DNA of 64,000 bases from JAFEDN01 sp963697455 (GCA_963697455.1 CAVOOI010000004.1:1-64000); one strand, 5' to 3'; shown: positions 51,492 to 61,124, numbered from the stretch's first letter. The notes: generated by a model not told the origin, from the sequence alone. Made by a program: numbers and translations.

Positions 51492-53621
51492 CTAACTACC
51501 TCCTAAAGTCTTACCCACTGAACCCCCAGGAGGTAAGGGGGTGGTTTTTTTATTTCGACGTGTACTCATGGGAAAACCGCCAGATCCCTCAGCGCCGGAG
51601 CCCTGAGTGGACGCAGAAACTGGCGGCACAAATCCCTCTAATCGCGAAGATGATACTGTTTGAGACCGTACTCGCCTCGGAGTAGGCGCTTGGAATTGTA
51701 TAGGATTATAGGCTGGAAGCGTAGGCGGCAATCCAGAACTACGATTAGACGTACTTGATGAGGAGCTTGATGAAGAAGAACTGCTGGAACTATTAAAAGA
51801 AGAATAGAGTGAGCTTGATAACGTTGAACTGGGGTTTTGGATAATAGATTGCCTACGCACTGCTCTATCCGTCGGAATGGGCGGAGGCGTCGGCGACGCT
51901 GAAACAGAGACAGATTTCGAGCGAGAAATTGGCGTGCCTAGTAACGGCGAACTTAAAAGAGACGAACTGGAACTAGAATATGATACCGAAGCACGAGAAG
52001 ACAACTCGTTGGAAACAAATCTCATACGCGGCGTCCAGGTGTTTGGGAGGGGAGGAGGCTTCCGCGGCGTTGAACTGGCGGAAAACACTGAGCTAGTAGT
52101 TGACCCATCAGGCGATGATAAACTTAAAAGCGATGGGCTGCTGGAACTAATAGAAGAAGAGCTTGATGAAGCTGAATCAATATTTTGAAAATAAACCTTA
52201 GGTTTTTCATCCAACTCGCTCCCTAATTCTTGACCCATCTTAGTCATCATTCTCAGATAATTGTTTAAAAAATCCACCTCAAGTTTTAACGCCACAAATT
52301 TGTTACGATCCAGATCTTTGCCTGCTCTTTTAACTATTGCTAACTCATGATTGAGCTTAAATAGTCTTTCAGTCATTCTAATCTTTTCTTTTACAAAGGG
52401 AACCAGCTTTTCTTTTAATTTTTTATATTCTAGATTCTTAATTCCAATTTCTAAAAATTGTATTTCTTTAGGAATACTTTCTTTATTTTTTTCCTCAGGA
52501 TTGTTAAGTTTTGTTTCGAGTCCTCGCAATAGCTTTGTCATTTCATCCACTTGTCTTTGATGCGCGCCTCCGACCACTGAAGTAAACTGAGCTTCCGCAT
52601 AAATTTTACCGCTGCGTTTACTACAACTTAGTTGCGAGAAATTAGCGAGAAGCGTACTGATTGCAGGCGGAAAGGTCCAACTAGCGGGAATAGTGAGTTT
52701 TAGATCTTTTACTGGACTAGGCTTAGCTGTGAATAAAAATGCCGCCAGTTTATTCAAATCCTCCTTCGTGAGGACATCGAGATTGGAATCTAAGGCACGC
52801 GCCAAACGCAATCTCAGCAATTCCCAGGTAAATAATTGATTTAAACTGGAAGTCATTTTCTCATCGGGAGATGAGGGATGGGAGAATTTGAAATGTAGAA
52901 CATTCGTTAACCGCTTAATGACCTCATCCGCAAAGTCAGCCCTACTAAGTGCATATTTTTCTTCTTTAACCGTCTTTGGCTTATCTAAATTTTCAATATA
53001 ATTTTGCAAAAATTGAATTTGCTTCCTTAACTCCTGCTGAAACAATTCGTCTATTTTATATTGCTTACTATTAATCTCGAAACTCAAATATTGTGCAGCA
53101 GGCACTTTTACCTCCTCAATTTCGGTAAACTGCTGGAAACTAACCCCTTCCCTAGGAACCAAAACATTGGCTATTACTTGTAAGAAATCAACCCACAACG
53201 AACCTACCTTTCTAAGCCGGTTAAGAAAATCGGCATCATCCAACTCTCCAATCTGCGGCAGCTCAATCTCTGCTGAAACAGCATATTTTTTGGAATATAA
53301 TTTCTTAGCATCGTCATAGGTTACTTTAGGATATAGCCTGCTCAATCCTTGACGATCATCCCGCCGCAAACTTGACGGAAGAATATAATTAAGCCCCTCG
53401 TCTTCGAATTTAGCCCAAATAAGTCTATACAATATAGAACTGAATCCATCCTTACGCATAAAATCAGTACTGTGCAATATATTTTTAAACTCGAATTCCA
53501 AAACTTTTTTGGCAATTATTAATTGAGGGTTAGTGCCGTGTTTATTGAGATAAAAGAAAGGTTCAAATACTCTTAATAAGACGCTAGTTACAAATTCATC
53601 TTCAGTAATCAGTTTAGTCAT
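51492..53621 (-). CDS. Large orphan protein with Ser/Pro-rich C-terminal half, effector candidate
   Basis: 709 residues, no family recognised. The first ~480 residues are mostly helical and charged (DDAKKLYSKKYAVSAEIELP, LFQQELRKQIQFLQNYIENL, EKIRMTERLFKLNHELAIVK). The last ~230 are a low-complexity region of Ser runs broken by Pro-rich motifs (PRKPPPLPNTWTPRM, SPTPPPIPTDRA, RSSGLPPTLPAYNP, KKTTPLPPGGS). The PPPLP and PPPIP motifs resemble ligands of eukaryotic SH3, WW or EVH1 domains. With a Dot/Icm system in the genome, export into host cells is plausible but unproven. Complementary strand frames here are shadows of the Ser codons. Confidence 0.65.
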   Translation of the reverse strand: MTKLITEDEFVTSVLLRVFEPFFYLNKHGTNPQLIIAKKVLEFEFKNILHSTDFMRKDGFSSILYRLIWAKFEDEGLNYILPSSLRRDDRQGLSRLYPKVTYDDAKKLYSKKYAVSAEIELPQIGELDDADFLNRLRKVGSLWVDFLQVIANVLVPREGVSFQQFTEIEEVKVPAAQYLSFEINSKQYKIDELFQQELRKQIQFLQNYIENLDKPKTVKEEKYALSRADFADEVIKRLTNVLHFKFSHPSSPDEKMTSSLNQLFTWELLRLRLARALDSNLDVLTKEDLNKLAAFLFTAKPSPVKDLKLTIPASWTFPPAISTLLANFSQLSCSKRSGKIYAEAQFTSVVGGAHQRQVDEMTKLLRGLETKLNNPEEKNKESIPKEIQFLEIGIKNLEYKKLKEKLVPFVKEKIRMTERLFKLNHELAIVKRAGKDLDRNKFVALKLEVDFLNNYLRMMTKMGQELGSELDEKPKVYFQNIDSASSSSSSISSSSPSLLSLSSPDGSTTSSVFSASSTPRKPPPLPNTWTPRMRFVSNELSSRASVSYSSSSSSLLSSPLLGTPISRSKSVSVSASPTPPPIPTDRAVRRQSIIQNPSSTLSSSLYSSFNSSSSSSSSSSSSSTSNRSSGLPPTLPAYNPIQFQAPTPRRVRSQTVSSSRLEGFVPPVSASTQGSGAEGSGGFPMSTRRNKKTTPLPPGGSVGKTLGGS

Positions 53622-53783
53622 TGCTCATCTCCTATGATCAAATATTCAATTTTTTTGTTATCTACTGCTTAAAGCGAAAAAATATCTATGGTTTATATTA
53701 TGTCATATCGTTGAAGCGGGTCAAGCCCAGGACTCCCTCATCAGGAAATGTCATGGGCTTACCCGCGCGGCTTGAGCGATAAA
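53622..53783. other. Short gap before wrbA
   Basis: Contains an imperfect inverted text around 53716-53775 (GCGGGTCAAGCCCAGGACTC ... CATGGGCTTACCCGCGCGGC), a stem of about ten pairs that could end the wrbA transcript. Nothing else is recognised. Confidence 0.35.
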
Positions 53784-54422
53784 TTAGTCAGCTTTACGGC
53801 CACGCTTTAATGCTTGGGTAATTTCCGCTACATGTTTGCCTTGAAACTGAGCCATGCTTAATTCATTTTGCGAAGGCTGACGTTTGCCGTCACTGCCTGC
53901 GAGAGTCGTTGCTCCGTATGGGGAGCCGCCGGAGATTTCACTCATAATGGTTTGGCGTGTTTCACTGTAAGGCAAGCCCACGATGACGAAACCCAAATGC
54001 AGTAGCGTAGAGTGAAAACTGGTGATGGTAGTTTCTTGGCCACCATGCTGGGAACCGGTTGAAGCAAATACGCTGCCGACCTTGCCGACCAAGGCATTCT
54101 TCACCCATAACCCACCCGTTTGATCTAAGAAATTACGCATCTGCGCGCACATATTGCCGAAACGGGTCGGGGTACCGAAAATAATACCATCCGCTTCCGC
54201 CAGCTGTTTGGGTTCAATCACTGGAATTTGGCTAAACTTCTTCCGAATTTCAGCAGCGCCGCTTTTTTTAAGAATTTCTTCCGACACTAATTCCGGGACT
54301 TGAAATAAAGCCACTTCCACGTCTTCCACCAGACGCGCACCGGCGGCAACCGCCTCGGCCATTTGATGGATATGATCATACATACTATAAAAAACGACTT
54401 GAATTTTAGTTTTAGACCCCAT
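53784..54422 (-). CDS. wrbA: NAD(P)H:quinone oxidoreductase WrbA
   Basis: 212 residues. Flavodoxin-like FMN site VVFYSMYDHIHQMAEAVAAG, then GIIFGTPTRFGNMCAQMRNF, FASTGSQHGGQETTITSFHS, and SPYGATTLAG, all typical of WrbA. It reduces quinones by two electrons, avoiding semiquinone radicals. Length is slightly above the ~198 residues of E. coli because of an insertion near 50-65. Confidence 0.95.
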   Translation of the reverse strand: MGSKTKIQVVFYSMYDHIHQMAEAVAAGARLVEDVEVALFQVPELVSEEILKKSGAAEIRKKFSQIPVIEPKQLAEADGIIFGTPTRFGNMCAQMRNFLDQTGGLWVKNALVGKVGSVFASTGSQHGGQETTITSFHSTLLHLGFVIVGLPYSETRQTIMSEISGGSPYGATTLAGSDGKRQPSQNELSMAQFQGKHVAEITQALKRGRKAD

Positions 54423-54479
54423 TTCAAAAACCCTCCCTGACTAGAACATTATGAAGTACCCCATGATAGCCATTCCCTA

Positions 54480-54594
54480 CCTGATGAGGGTTGCAGGGGG
54501 AGAAGAGCGGAGCGATCTTCCCCTGCATTCCTGAATCCTGGCTTTGCCAGGATTCATGATCAAACCAGGAGCAATTTCCGCGAAGCGGGAATTG
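54480..54594 (+). repeat. Dispersed repeat, copy B
   Basis: Second copy of the repeat at 32950-33069, same orientation, between wrbA and the RNase P RNA gene. Small differences: GAGCGGAGCGAT instead of GAGCGGTAGCGAT, and a changed middle dyad (GAATCCTGG/CCAGGATTC instead of GAGTTCTGG/CCAGGACTC) where both sides changed together, keeping the stem. Confidence 0.85.
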
Positions 54595-54597
54595 TGG

Positions 54598-54947
54598 GAG
54601 CTGGCCGGTAAGCCGGGTTCTGTCTGGAACAGTCATTAATCTGGGATAAGCGTCGCCGCTTACCTCAAGCAGCCTACCCGAATCTATACCCGCGGGCAGC
54701 AAGCATAAGATTCCTATTTGGCCTTACTCCGAGTGGGGTTTACCCTGCCGCCACTGTTACCAGCGGCGCGGTGCGCTCTTACCGCACCATTTCACCCTTA
54801 CCGAAGTTGCCTTCGGCGGTATATTTTCTGTGGCACTTTCCGTCGGCTTGCGCCGCCCAGACGTTATCTGGCACTCTGCCCTATGGAGCCCGGACTTTCC
54901 TCCGTCTTATGGGTTAAAACATAAAACAGCGACTGTTTAGCCAGCTC
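54598..54947 (-). ncRNA. rnpB: RNase P RNA, bacterial class A
   Basis: About 350 nt on the minus strand. The ends pair (GAGCTGGC at the 5' end, GCCAGCTC at the 3' end). Conserved parts: GGAGGAAAGTCCGGGCTCCA (CRI), GGTAAGGGTGAAATGGTGCG, GAGCGCACCG and GTAACAGTGGCGGCAGGGTA, AACCCCACTCGGAGTAAGGC, and near the 3' end GACAGAACCCGGCTTACCGG (CRV). It is the catalytic RNA that matures tRNA 5' ends. Open frames across it are chance. Confidence 0.96.
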
Positions 54948-55062
54948 ATATTCATTTTATCGAAGTCTATTGCAAAAGTCGATTTAGCCAGCACACACAA
55001 ACTATACCCAAAATTTTATCATTCCTCCCTTAACGGAAATAACAATGTCGAATTAGCATGGA

Positions 55063-55926
55063 TTAATAATTCTCCGATAATTTCAGAGCTAGATTGTAAA
55101 CTAAATTCCTTTTAGCAGAGGTGATGCTGGCAGCTAGACTTACGGCTTGTTTAAGGGGAACTTCCGCTAATAAAATTTTTAAAATCCGTTGCAGTTCCTG
55201 GATTTTTTCATCACCCGATTCAACCGCTTCGGCCCCTTGCAGGATGAGTACAAACTCACCTTTACGCTGGTTGGGGTCATTATTCACGTATTGAGTTAAT
55301 CCGGTTAAGTTATCATGCCGAATAGTTTCAAAAGTTTTGGTCAATTCCCGGGCCATCGTCGCTAACCGCTCTCCTCCGCAAATTTCAGTGAGTTGCGTGA
55401 GTAAATCAATAATCCGGTGCGGCGCTTCGTAAAAAATAATAGTTCTGGTTTCAGCAGCTAGTTCGCGAAGCCGTTGTAACCGCGCAGCGCCTTTTGCTGG
55501 TAAAAAACCTTCAAACACAAAACGCTGTGCAGGTAAACCTGAAGCGGTCAGCGCAGTAATTGCCGCACAAGCGCCGGGAATGGGCACTACGGGAATTTGC
55601 GCATGATGTAAAGCTTGAATTAACAATGAACCAGGATCACTAATCAAGGGCGTGCCCGCATCCGAAATTAGTGCCAATTGTTTTCCTGCTTGTAATTGTG
55701 GAATTAATTCTGTAATTCTTTGCCGTTCATTATGCTCATGTAACGAAATTAGCGGCGTGTTAATCCCATAATAACTTAATAGCTGTTGACTATGCCGCGT
55801 ATCTTCAGCAGCAATCAGATCAACTGTTTTTAAAATCTCTAACGCACGCAAAGTGATATCGGCTAAATTCCCGATAGGCGTCGCTACAATAAATAAACAT
55901 CCCGTCATATTTTTACCATACATCAT
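55063..55926 (-). CDS. rsmI: 16S rRNA 2'-O-ribose C1402 methyltransferase
   Basis: 287 residues (or 281 from the ATG at 55908). Tetrapyrrole-methylase fold: LFIVATPIGNLADITLRALE, LIAAEDTRHSQQLLSYYGIN, LHEHNERQRI, ALISDAGTPLISDPGSLLI, PIPGACAAITALTASGLPAQ, and FYEAPHRIIDLL. It methylates C1402 in the decoding centre with RsmH. Its first possible ATG overlaps the stop of the oxidoreductase gene (ATGA). Confidence 0.95.
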   Translation of the reverse strand: MMYGKNMTGCLFIVATPIGNLADITLRALEILKTVDLIAAEDTRHSQQLLSYYGINTPLISLHEHNERQRITELIPQLQAGKQLALISDAGTPLISDPGSLLIQALHHAQIPVVPIPGACAAITALTASGLPAQRFVFEGFLPAKGAARLQRLRELAAETRTIIFYEAPHRIIDLLTQLTEICGGERLATMARELTKTFETIRHDNLTGLTQYVNNDPNQRKGEFVLILQGAEAVESGDEKIQELQRILKILLAEVPLKQAVSLAASITSAKRNLVYNLALKLSENY

Positions 55927-57086
55927 TCAGCAAATACTAAGGGCAATTGTTTTGCCAGCGGTAATTTGTCGCGGATTTTATCGCCAGCTAATACGAAGCC
56001 GCGGAGCTGGCCTGCTTGATCATGGAATAATACGCGTAAATGATGGCCCTCGCCTTCGACATGCCATTCGCCCACTATTCCTGGGGGCACAGCGGAAAAA
56101 ACCAAAGGGAGGGCCGGGGTTTTTAACACGATGGGCATAGCCGGATAATGCACCGGCTCATGGCCGCCCGTTAAAATTTTGGCTAAGGCCCGTGCGCTTT
56201 GCAGCAAAGGCGCTACATACATTTGGACAACGCCGGCTACTTCCGCACAATCGCCTAATGCAAAAATAGCTGGAAAATTAGTTTGCTGCCAGCGATTGAC
56301 CACAATGCCGCGATTAACTTGAATACCCGCAGATTTTGCTAAGCTAAGCTGTGGGCGTAAACCCACCGCAGAAAATACGCCATCAACTAACAGTTCCTGA
56401 TCATTGGATAAAGTGATTGCGACTTGTTGATTGCGACGGGCAACACTCTTGGCCACGTGACCTAACCGCCATTGGATACCTTGTTTACCCAATAAATCCT
56501 GCAGCAACTTCGCCGCCGGCTCAGGTAATAATGCTGCTAATGGATAAGGATCAGGAGCAATGATATCTATGGCGTAACCCGCGTTAATAAAATCATTAGC
56601 AAATTCACAGCCAACTAAACCCGCGCCTAAAATCGCTACATGTTTTTTGCCGCTTAACCATTGACGAAAATGCCGGTAATCGCAGAGGGTATTGACGGTT
56701 TGCACATCGGTTACCGCATCACCGGTTAATGGAGGGTGGATTATTTCAGCGCCGCACGCCATGACTAATCTGGAAAATTCTAATGAAGTTTGTTCGTTAA
56801 TGATAATGTGCTGAGCGACTGGGTCGATAGCCGTCACTTTTGACCAGCACAGAATTGTCGCGGTTAATTCTTGCGCCATGACTTCGGCGCTGGCGACCAT
56901 GAGTTGATCGGGTTGCTTGTGTTGAGCGAACGCTGTAGATAATAAGGGTTTGGAATAAAACCCGCCGTCATCCGCGGTGATGATGGTTAAGGGCGTTGCT
57001 GTATCTAGCTTTCGCCATTCTTTCGCCAACATATAACCGGCTAGGCCAGAACCAATAATAATCAGCGGCGCATTTGAACTATGCAT
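55923..57086 (-). CDS. FAD-dependent NAD(P)H oxidoreductase, rubredoxin-reductase type
   Basis: 387 residues from the ATG at 57086. FAD site PLIIIGSGLAGYMLAKEWRK, NAD site ILGAGLVGCEFANDFINAGY, the FAD-binding FALGDCAEVAG, and a C-terminal domain like rubredoxin-NAD reductases (NorW, RubB). It would move electrons from NAD(P)H to a rubredoxin or similar carrier; no rubredoxin is in the window. The start overlaps the hemE stop by eight bases. A longer frame to 57155 lies inside hemE and has no support. Confidence 0.87.
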   Translation of the reverse strand: MHSSNAPLIIIGSGLAGYMLAKEWRKLDTATPLTIITADDGGFYSKPLLSTAFAQHKQPDQLMVASAEVMAQELTATILCWSKVTAIDPVAQHIIINEQTSLEFSRLVMACGAEIIHPPLTGDAVTDVQTVNTLCDYRHFRQWLSGKKHVAILGAGLVGCEFANDFINAGYAIDIIAPDPYPLAALLPEPAAKLLQDLLGKQGIQWRLGHVAKSVARRNQQVAITLSNDQELLVDGVFSAVGLRPQLSLAKSAGIQVNRGIVVNRWQQTNFPAIFALGDCAEVAGVVQMYVAPLLQSARALAKILTGGHEPVHYPAMPIVLKTPALPLVFSAVPPGIVGEWHVEGEGHHLRVLFHDQAGQLRGFVLAGDKIRDKLPLAKQLPLVFAE

Positions 57087-58116
57087 GGCGGTAATTATGA
57101 ACGGCATCCACCAGCACTCGCACATTCTCGGGAGGAGTTTGCGGTAGAATACCATGACCTAAATTAAAAATATGACCGGTTCCAGGGCCGTAATCTTCAC
57201 AAATTTTTTGTACGGCCCGTTGTACTAGATCAGGATCGCCCAATAACACACATGGGTCTAAATTGCCTTGCAAGGCTACTTTATCACCCACTTGCTGGCG
57301 CGCACGTTTGATGTCGGTCATCCAGTCTAATCCCAATGCGTCGCAGCCGCTAGCCGCCATTTTATCTAACCACTGCCCCCCACCTTTGGTGAAGAAAATA
57401 AGCGGAATGATTTGATCGTGCATGTTCCGGGTTAAACCGTGCGCAATCTGCCGCAAATAATTTAAAGAAAAATTCTGATAATCCTCAGGTGACAATACTC
57501 CGCCCCAAGTATCGAAGACCATGACCGCTTGTACTCCGGCAGCAATTTGCGCGTTTAAATAAGCAATGGTGGTCTCAGTTAAATTTTCCAGTAGCTTATG
57601 TAAAGTGGCGGGCTCCCGGTACAGTAAAGATTTTATTACCGAGAAATTTTTACTGCTGCCACCTTCTACCATATAAGTCGCGCAAGTCCAAGGGCTGCCT
57701 GCAAATCCAATCAGCGGGACTGATTTAGCCAAGTGTTGTTGAGTAAGCCGAATAGCTGCAAAAACCGGGCTTAATTGCTCCAGCGCGGTATGCGTTTGGA
57801 GCTGATCAATGTCACGTTGAGAACGCAGCGGATTTGGGAAATGCGGGCCATCGCCTTTTACAAATTCTACTGTCATACCCATTGCGGCTGGGACCATTAA
57901 AATATCAGAAAATAAAATCGCGGCGTCTAAATCAAATCGAGCCAAAGGTTGCAGTGTTGCTTGCGCAGCCAACTCGGGGGTGCGGCAAAATTCTATAAAA
58001 TCCGAATTTTTTTCACGTAATGCGCGATACTCAGGCAGATAACGTCCCGCCTGGCGCATGAGCCATACTGGAGTTTTATCAACCGGCTCACGTAACAGCG
58101 CTTTGATCAATCTCAT
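57079..58116 (-). CDS. hemE: Uroporphyrinogen decarboxylase
   Basis: 345 residues: TPVWLMRQAGRYLPEYRALR (substrate site), ILFSDILMVPAAMGMTVEF (Asp-containing loop), GFAGSPWTCATYMVEGGSSK, VMVFDTWGGVLSPEDYQNF, ALGLDWMTD, and GHIFNLGHGILPQTPPENVR. It decarboxylates uroporphyrinogen III to coproporphyrinogen III in heme synthesis. The start overlaps the icmB stop (ATGA), so its translation is coupled to that of a secretion-system gene. Confidence 0.97.
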   Translation of the reverse strand: MRLIKALLREPVDKTPVWLMRQAGRYLPEYRALREKNSDFIEFCRTPELAAQATLQPLARFDLDAAILFSDILMVPAAMGMTVEFVKGDGPHFPNPLRSQRDIDQLQTHTALEQLSPVFAAIRLTQQHLAKSVPLIGFAGSPWTCATYMVEGGSSKNFSVIKSLLYREPATLHKLLENLTETTIAYLNAQIAAGVQAVMVFDTWGGVLSPEDYQNFSLNYLRQIAHGLTRNMHDQIIPLIFFTKGGGQWLDKMAASGCDALGLDWMTDIKRARQQVGDKVALQGNLDPCVLLGDPDLVQRAVQKICEDYGPGTGHIFNLGHGILPQTPPENVRVLVDAVHNYRHA

Positions 58117-61100
58117 GATGGCTTTTGCTCTGCGCTATGATAGATTTTTAATAATTCTTCAATTAAGTTTTCGACTACACTGTGGCGGACTTCGTCATCA
58201 ACCAATCCACCTTCTTCTTTAATTTCCGCTAAACGATCCTCAAGCACTTTGGTAACAGTGCCATTGGGATATTGTCTAGCTAATAATTTTCTCGCTTCTC
58301 GCGGGCCAATTTGGCGATACAGACGGTTACGGACATTCACGTCTTCAGTAGTTGTATTTAAAGCCCATAATTCTACCGGCCCCAAAGTGGCCGTCAATAA
58401 TTGAGTATGGGCTCCTTGCTTGGTGGAAAATTGCGCGAGAAAAGTCGCGCCACCTTCGCGGGGACCATGCACCCGGTTGCGTAACGCGACTTGCGCCGTG
58501 GAGGACAAACCAAAAATCTTTGCAGTTTTTTGCACCGCTTGTTCAGGGCCGGCTTCCATAATAAAAATAGAAGTGGCGAATTCCACCATGACCGATTCAA
58601 AATCATCTAAGGATTGCGAAATTAAAGCGACTTGCACCTTCCATTTGCGGCCTTCACGCATGTCTTGGATCACTTGATCGCGCACCGCTTGGACCTTGGC
58701 AGTCCGGTGAAATTCATCGAAGACAATGCGCTTAGGGTCTTCGCGAATTTCTAAGATCCGCGCTCGATGATAGTCACGATAAGCTTCCGGCATATCACTG
58801 ATGTTGTCTTCAGCCAAATAATAATGTCTGGCTAACACATAACGGGCCAGCATATACATCACGCCGGTTTGGCGATTCGCCGCGTCACCACCACTGCGCG
58901 CGACCTCATCTAAATCTAATGCGACCACGCGTGCTTCGCCAATATCAAACCGGGTGACTTGGGAAATAATCGGGTATTCACGCACCGCGCTGGAAATCAT
59001 CCGTGAATAGGCCTGAATTAATGATTCTCCGGTCGGGGTAATGATTTTGCTATATAAATCAGTAATCGCGGGCAATCGGCAAATCGCCGCCACATCGGCT
59101 AACACCGGAGCAGCATGACGCTGGGCTAACAGGGCGTGATGGGTAAAGCCGGCGATGAATAGAGCGTCGGTCACTTCCCACCAAGTTGTCTGCGGGTCGT
59201 AAACAAAGCCAATCTCTTCTAAAACGCCATCTACTTCCTCATCGACGTTGTGAGCGTATACGTTTGGATTGCCGTCATCTGCAAATGCTTTATAAAGTTC
59301 GTTGACTAACAGTCCCGACATATCCGCTACACCATCATAAGCTTTTTCCGTACCCACAGGCGTAGCTAATAATGTGAGGAAGTTGACTAGGAAACTTCGC
59401 TCTTGGGGAGTTGGATAACGGCATCCGAGTTGCACGTCGAAAGGGTTAATCGCATAGTCGGTGCGCATTCGCAAACGATGGTAGGCAACCAAATGCTTTT
59501 GGCTGGCAGGCAGGGCGTCTTTGATCAGGGAAATCAGCCCACTACTGGAAGGACCGATGTCCACAATGGCAATGCGTGGTAACCGAGTAATACCGGGCGA
59601 TAAACAAACCGCTAAATTAATAGCGTTAGACAACACTGATTTACCGGAACCGGGGCGAGCATAAAATAAATCAATCCAAGTGGTTTGATAGCGAGACCCT
59701 GGGTGATAAGGCCATGGTTTTCCATCGGGCGAACGAAATAAAATAGCGCCATGGCTCCACGGCGAGGCGGGACGAAACAGCGGCAACATGTATAACACAT
59801 CTGATAACGGTGCAATCGAGGGTGTCGCCACGGAATGCGAGCTGACTCCCAGCATACTCGAGATAACGCCCTCATACGCATCACCGGAAATTTCCGATAC
59901 ATCGCACGAACCCCAACCCTGGATAGCTCTGGCTAACATCGAAGCCCGCGAACGTAACAACCTCACATCGCCTTCAGGTGCCCAGGTCGCGGCAGTTACT
60001 TTTAAACGCACCACGGCATCATCGGCGCTCAAATTAATATAACTCAACAACTTCAGCGAATCGCTAATTAAACGATTTTGTCTTGAGGTCACCGTCAATA
60101 CTGAAGCAATTGCGGAGCGCAGACCAGCATGGCCCAAACCATTACTTTCAATTTGAAAAGAAATACGCCAGGGAATATGGGTTTGTAAAGTCCGGGCAAA
60201 TAACCGCACAAAACTCTGCACGTCTTTAGGAAACAGATCGATAAAAACCGAGGCGTAGATACGATCGCCTACTCGAGCGGTGCGTAAATCTATATTTTCG
60301 GCATCGCGGGGTAAAATTTGCCGGGCCAGCGAAGGCCAAGTGATATCCGAAATTTCGCCATGGAGTTGCTTATATTCTTTGATGGTTATCTTATCTCCGG
60401 GCAATAAGGGACGCCAATTTCTATCGGTAAATTCAGGGTCAGCGCTGCGGCGCATCACATAGACAGCTTCATGCACTGCTAAAGTCTGGGTAATAATACC
60501 CCAGGTATTAAAATCATTTTCAACCGAACGGACAAAAGAATCATGGCTCTCGCGTAAATCAGGCACAGCGGCTAAAATATTTTGGGTCTGAAAAAAAGGC
60601 GGGATTTTATTTTTCTTAATGTCTTTGATTTTTTCTTTACCGGCGCGCTTGCTTTGTTCAGCAGTTAATGAACCCAACCGGGTCCACAATGCAATATATA
60701 CTTCTTCGTGCGCGCAATAATTGCTGAGGTAATTAATTCTCTCCTCAAATAAATCATCTAACCGTAAACCTAAGCGCCGGGCGGTGTCTTCGGCGGGAGC
60801 GAGAATTTCAGAGATCTCGCCTTTGACCTCGTCTTTGTTATAGCTAAAAAATACTTGCACCAGATAGCCCGGATGCGACATAGCGGTTTGCAAGGTCTGG
60901 CGCAGTCCATCCAAGGTTCGCTCGAACTCTTCCTTGCCGATTAACATCTGCACCCCTTCTATCCTCAAGATGGTCATGAGAGATCCATCATTGGCAACCA
61001 GAACAGTTCGGCTATCCGCCGTTTGGATTTCGCAATAGGATAAGGTTGTCTGCTTTAATAGCGTGCTCAACCACGCCCAAAAGGTGTTGAATGATTTAAA

Positions 61101-61124
61101 AAAACTGGCGAGGAATTTAAACAT
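58113..61124 (-). CDS. icmB: IcmB/DotO, VirB4-like ATPase of the type IVB secretion system
   Basis: 1003 residues, close to the ~1010 of Legionella and Coxiella IcmB. N-terminal text FFQTQNILAAVPDLRESHDS and VMRRSADPEFTDRNWRPLLP is typical. The ATPase part has Walker A ARPGSGKS (489-496) and, near residue 800, Walker B-like RIVFDEFHR, followed by QSLDDFESVMVEFATSIFIM. With DotB and DotL it powers export of effectors across the Dot/Icm channel into host cells. Its usual neighbours (icmJ, icmD, icmF) are not in the window: downstream is hemE, and upstream after 190 bases an NlpC/P60 gene. The first 34 codons are duplicated at 63466-63583. Confidence 0.93.
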   Translation of the reverse strand: MFKFLASFFKSFNTFWAWLSTLLKQTTLSYCEIQTADSRTVLVANDGSLMTILRIEGVQMLIGKEEFERTLDGLRQTLQTAMSHPGYLVQVFFSYNKDEVKGEISEILAPAEDTARRLGLRLDDLFEERINYLSNYCAHEEVYIALWTRLGSLTAEQSKRAGKEKIKDIKKNKIPPFFQTQNILAAVPDLRESHDSFVRSVENDFNTWGIITQTLAVHEAVYVMRRSADPEFTDRNWRPLLPGDKITIKEYKQLHGEISDITWPSLARQILPRDAENIDLRTARVGDRIYASVFIDLFPKDVQSFVRLFARTLQTHIPWRISFQIESNGLGHAGLRSAIASVLTVTSRQNRLISDSLKLLSYINLSADDAVVRLKVTAATWAPEGDVRLLRSRASMLARAIQGWGSCDVSEISGDAYEGVISSMLGVSSHSVATPSIAPLSDVLYMLPLFRPASPWSHGAILFRSPDGKPWPYHPGSRYQTTWIDLFYARPGSGKSVLSNAINLAVCLSPGITRLPRIAIVDIGPSSSGLISLIKDALPASQKHLVAYHRLRMRTDYAINPFDVQLGCRYPTPQERSFLVNFLTLLATPVGTEKAYDGVADMSGLLVNELYKAFADDGNPNVYAHNVDEEVDGVLEEIGFVYDPQTTWWEVTDALFIAGFTHHALLAQRHAAPVLADVAAICRLPAITDLYSKIITPTGESLIQAYSRMISSAVREYPIISQVTRFDIGEARVVALDLDEVARSGGDAANRQTGVMYMLARYVLARHYYLAEDNISDMPEAYRDYHRARILEIREDPKRIVFDEFHRTAKVQAVRDQVIQDMREGRKWKVQVALISQSLDDFESVMVEFATSIFIMEAGPEQAVQKTAKIFGLSSTAQVALRNRVHGPREGGATFLAQFSTKQGAHTQLLTATLGPVELWALNTTTEDVNVRNRLYRQIGPREARKLLARQYPNGTVTKVLEDRLAEIKEEGGLVDDEVRHSVVENLIEELLKIYHSAEQKPS

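Noticed and set aside
51877..52188. Plus-strand acidic 103-codon frame
   Set aside because: Shadow of the Ser-codon tract of the 709-residue protein on the minus strand.
54424..54924. Open frames on both strands between wrbA and rsmI
   Set aside because: They overlap RNase P RNA and a dispersed repeat, both clearly recognised; no protein similarity.
57087..57155. Longer start for the FAD oxidoreductase
   Set aside because: It lies within the hemE coding end; the Rossmann motif begins right after the ATG at 57086, as usual for the family.
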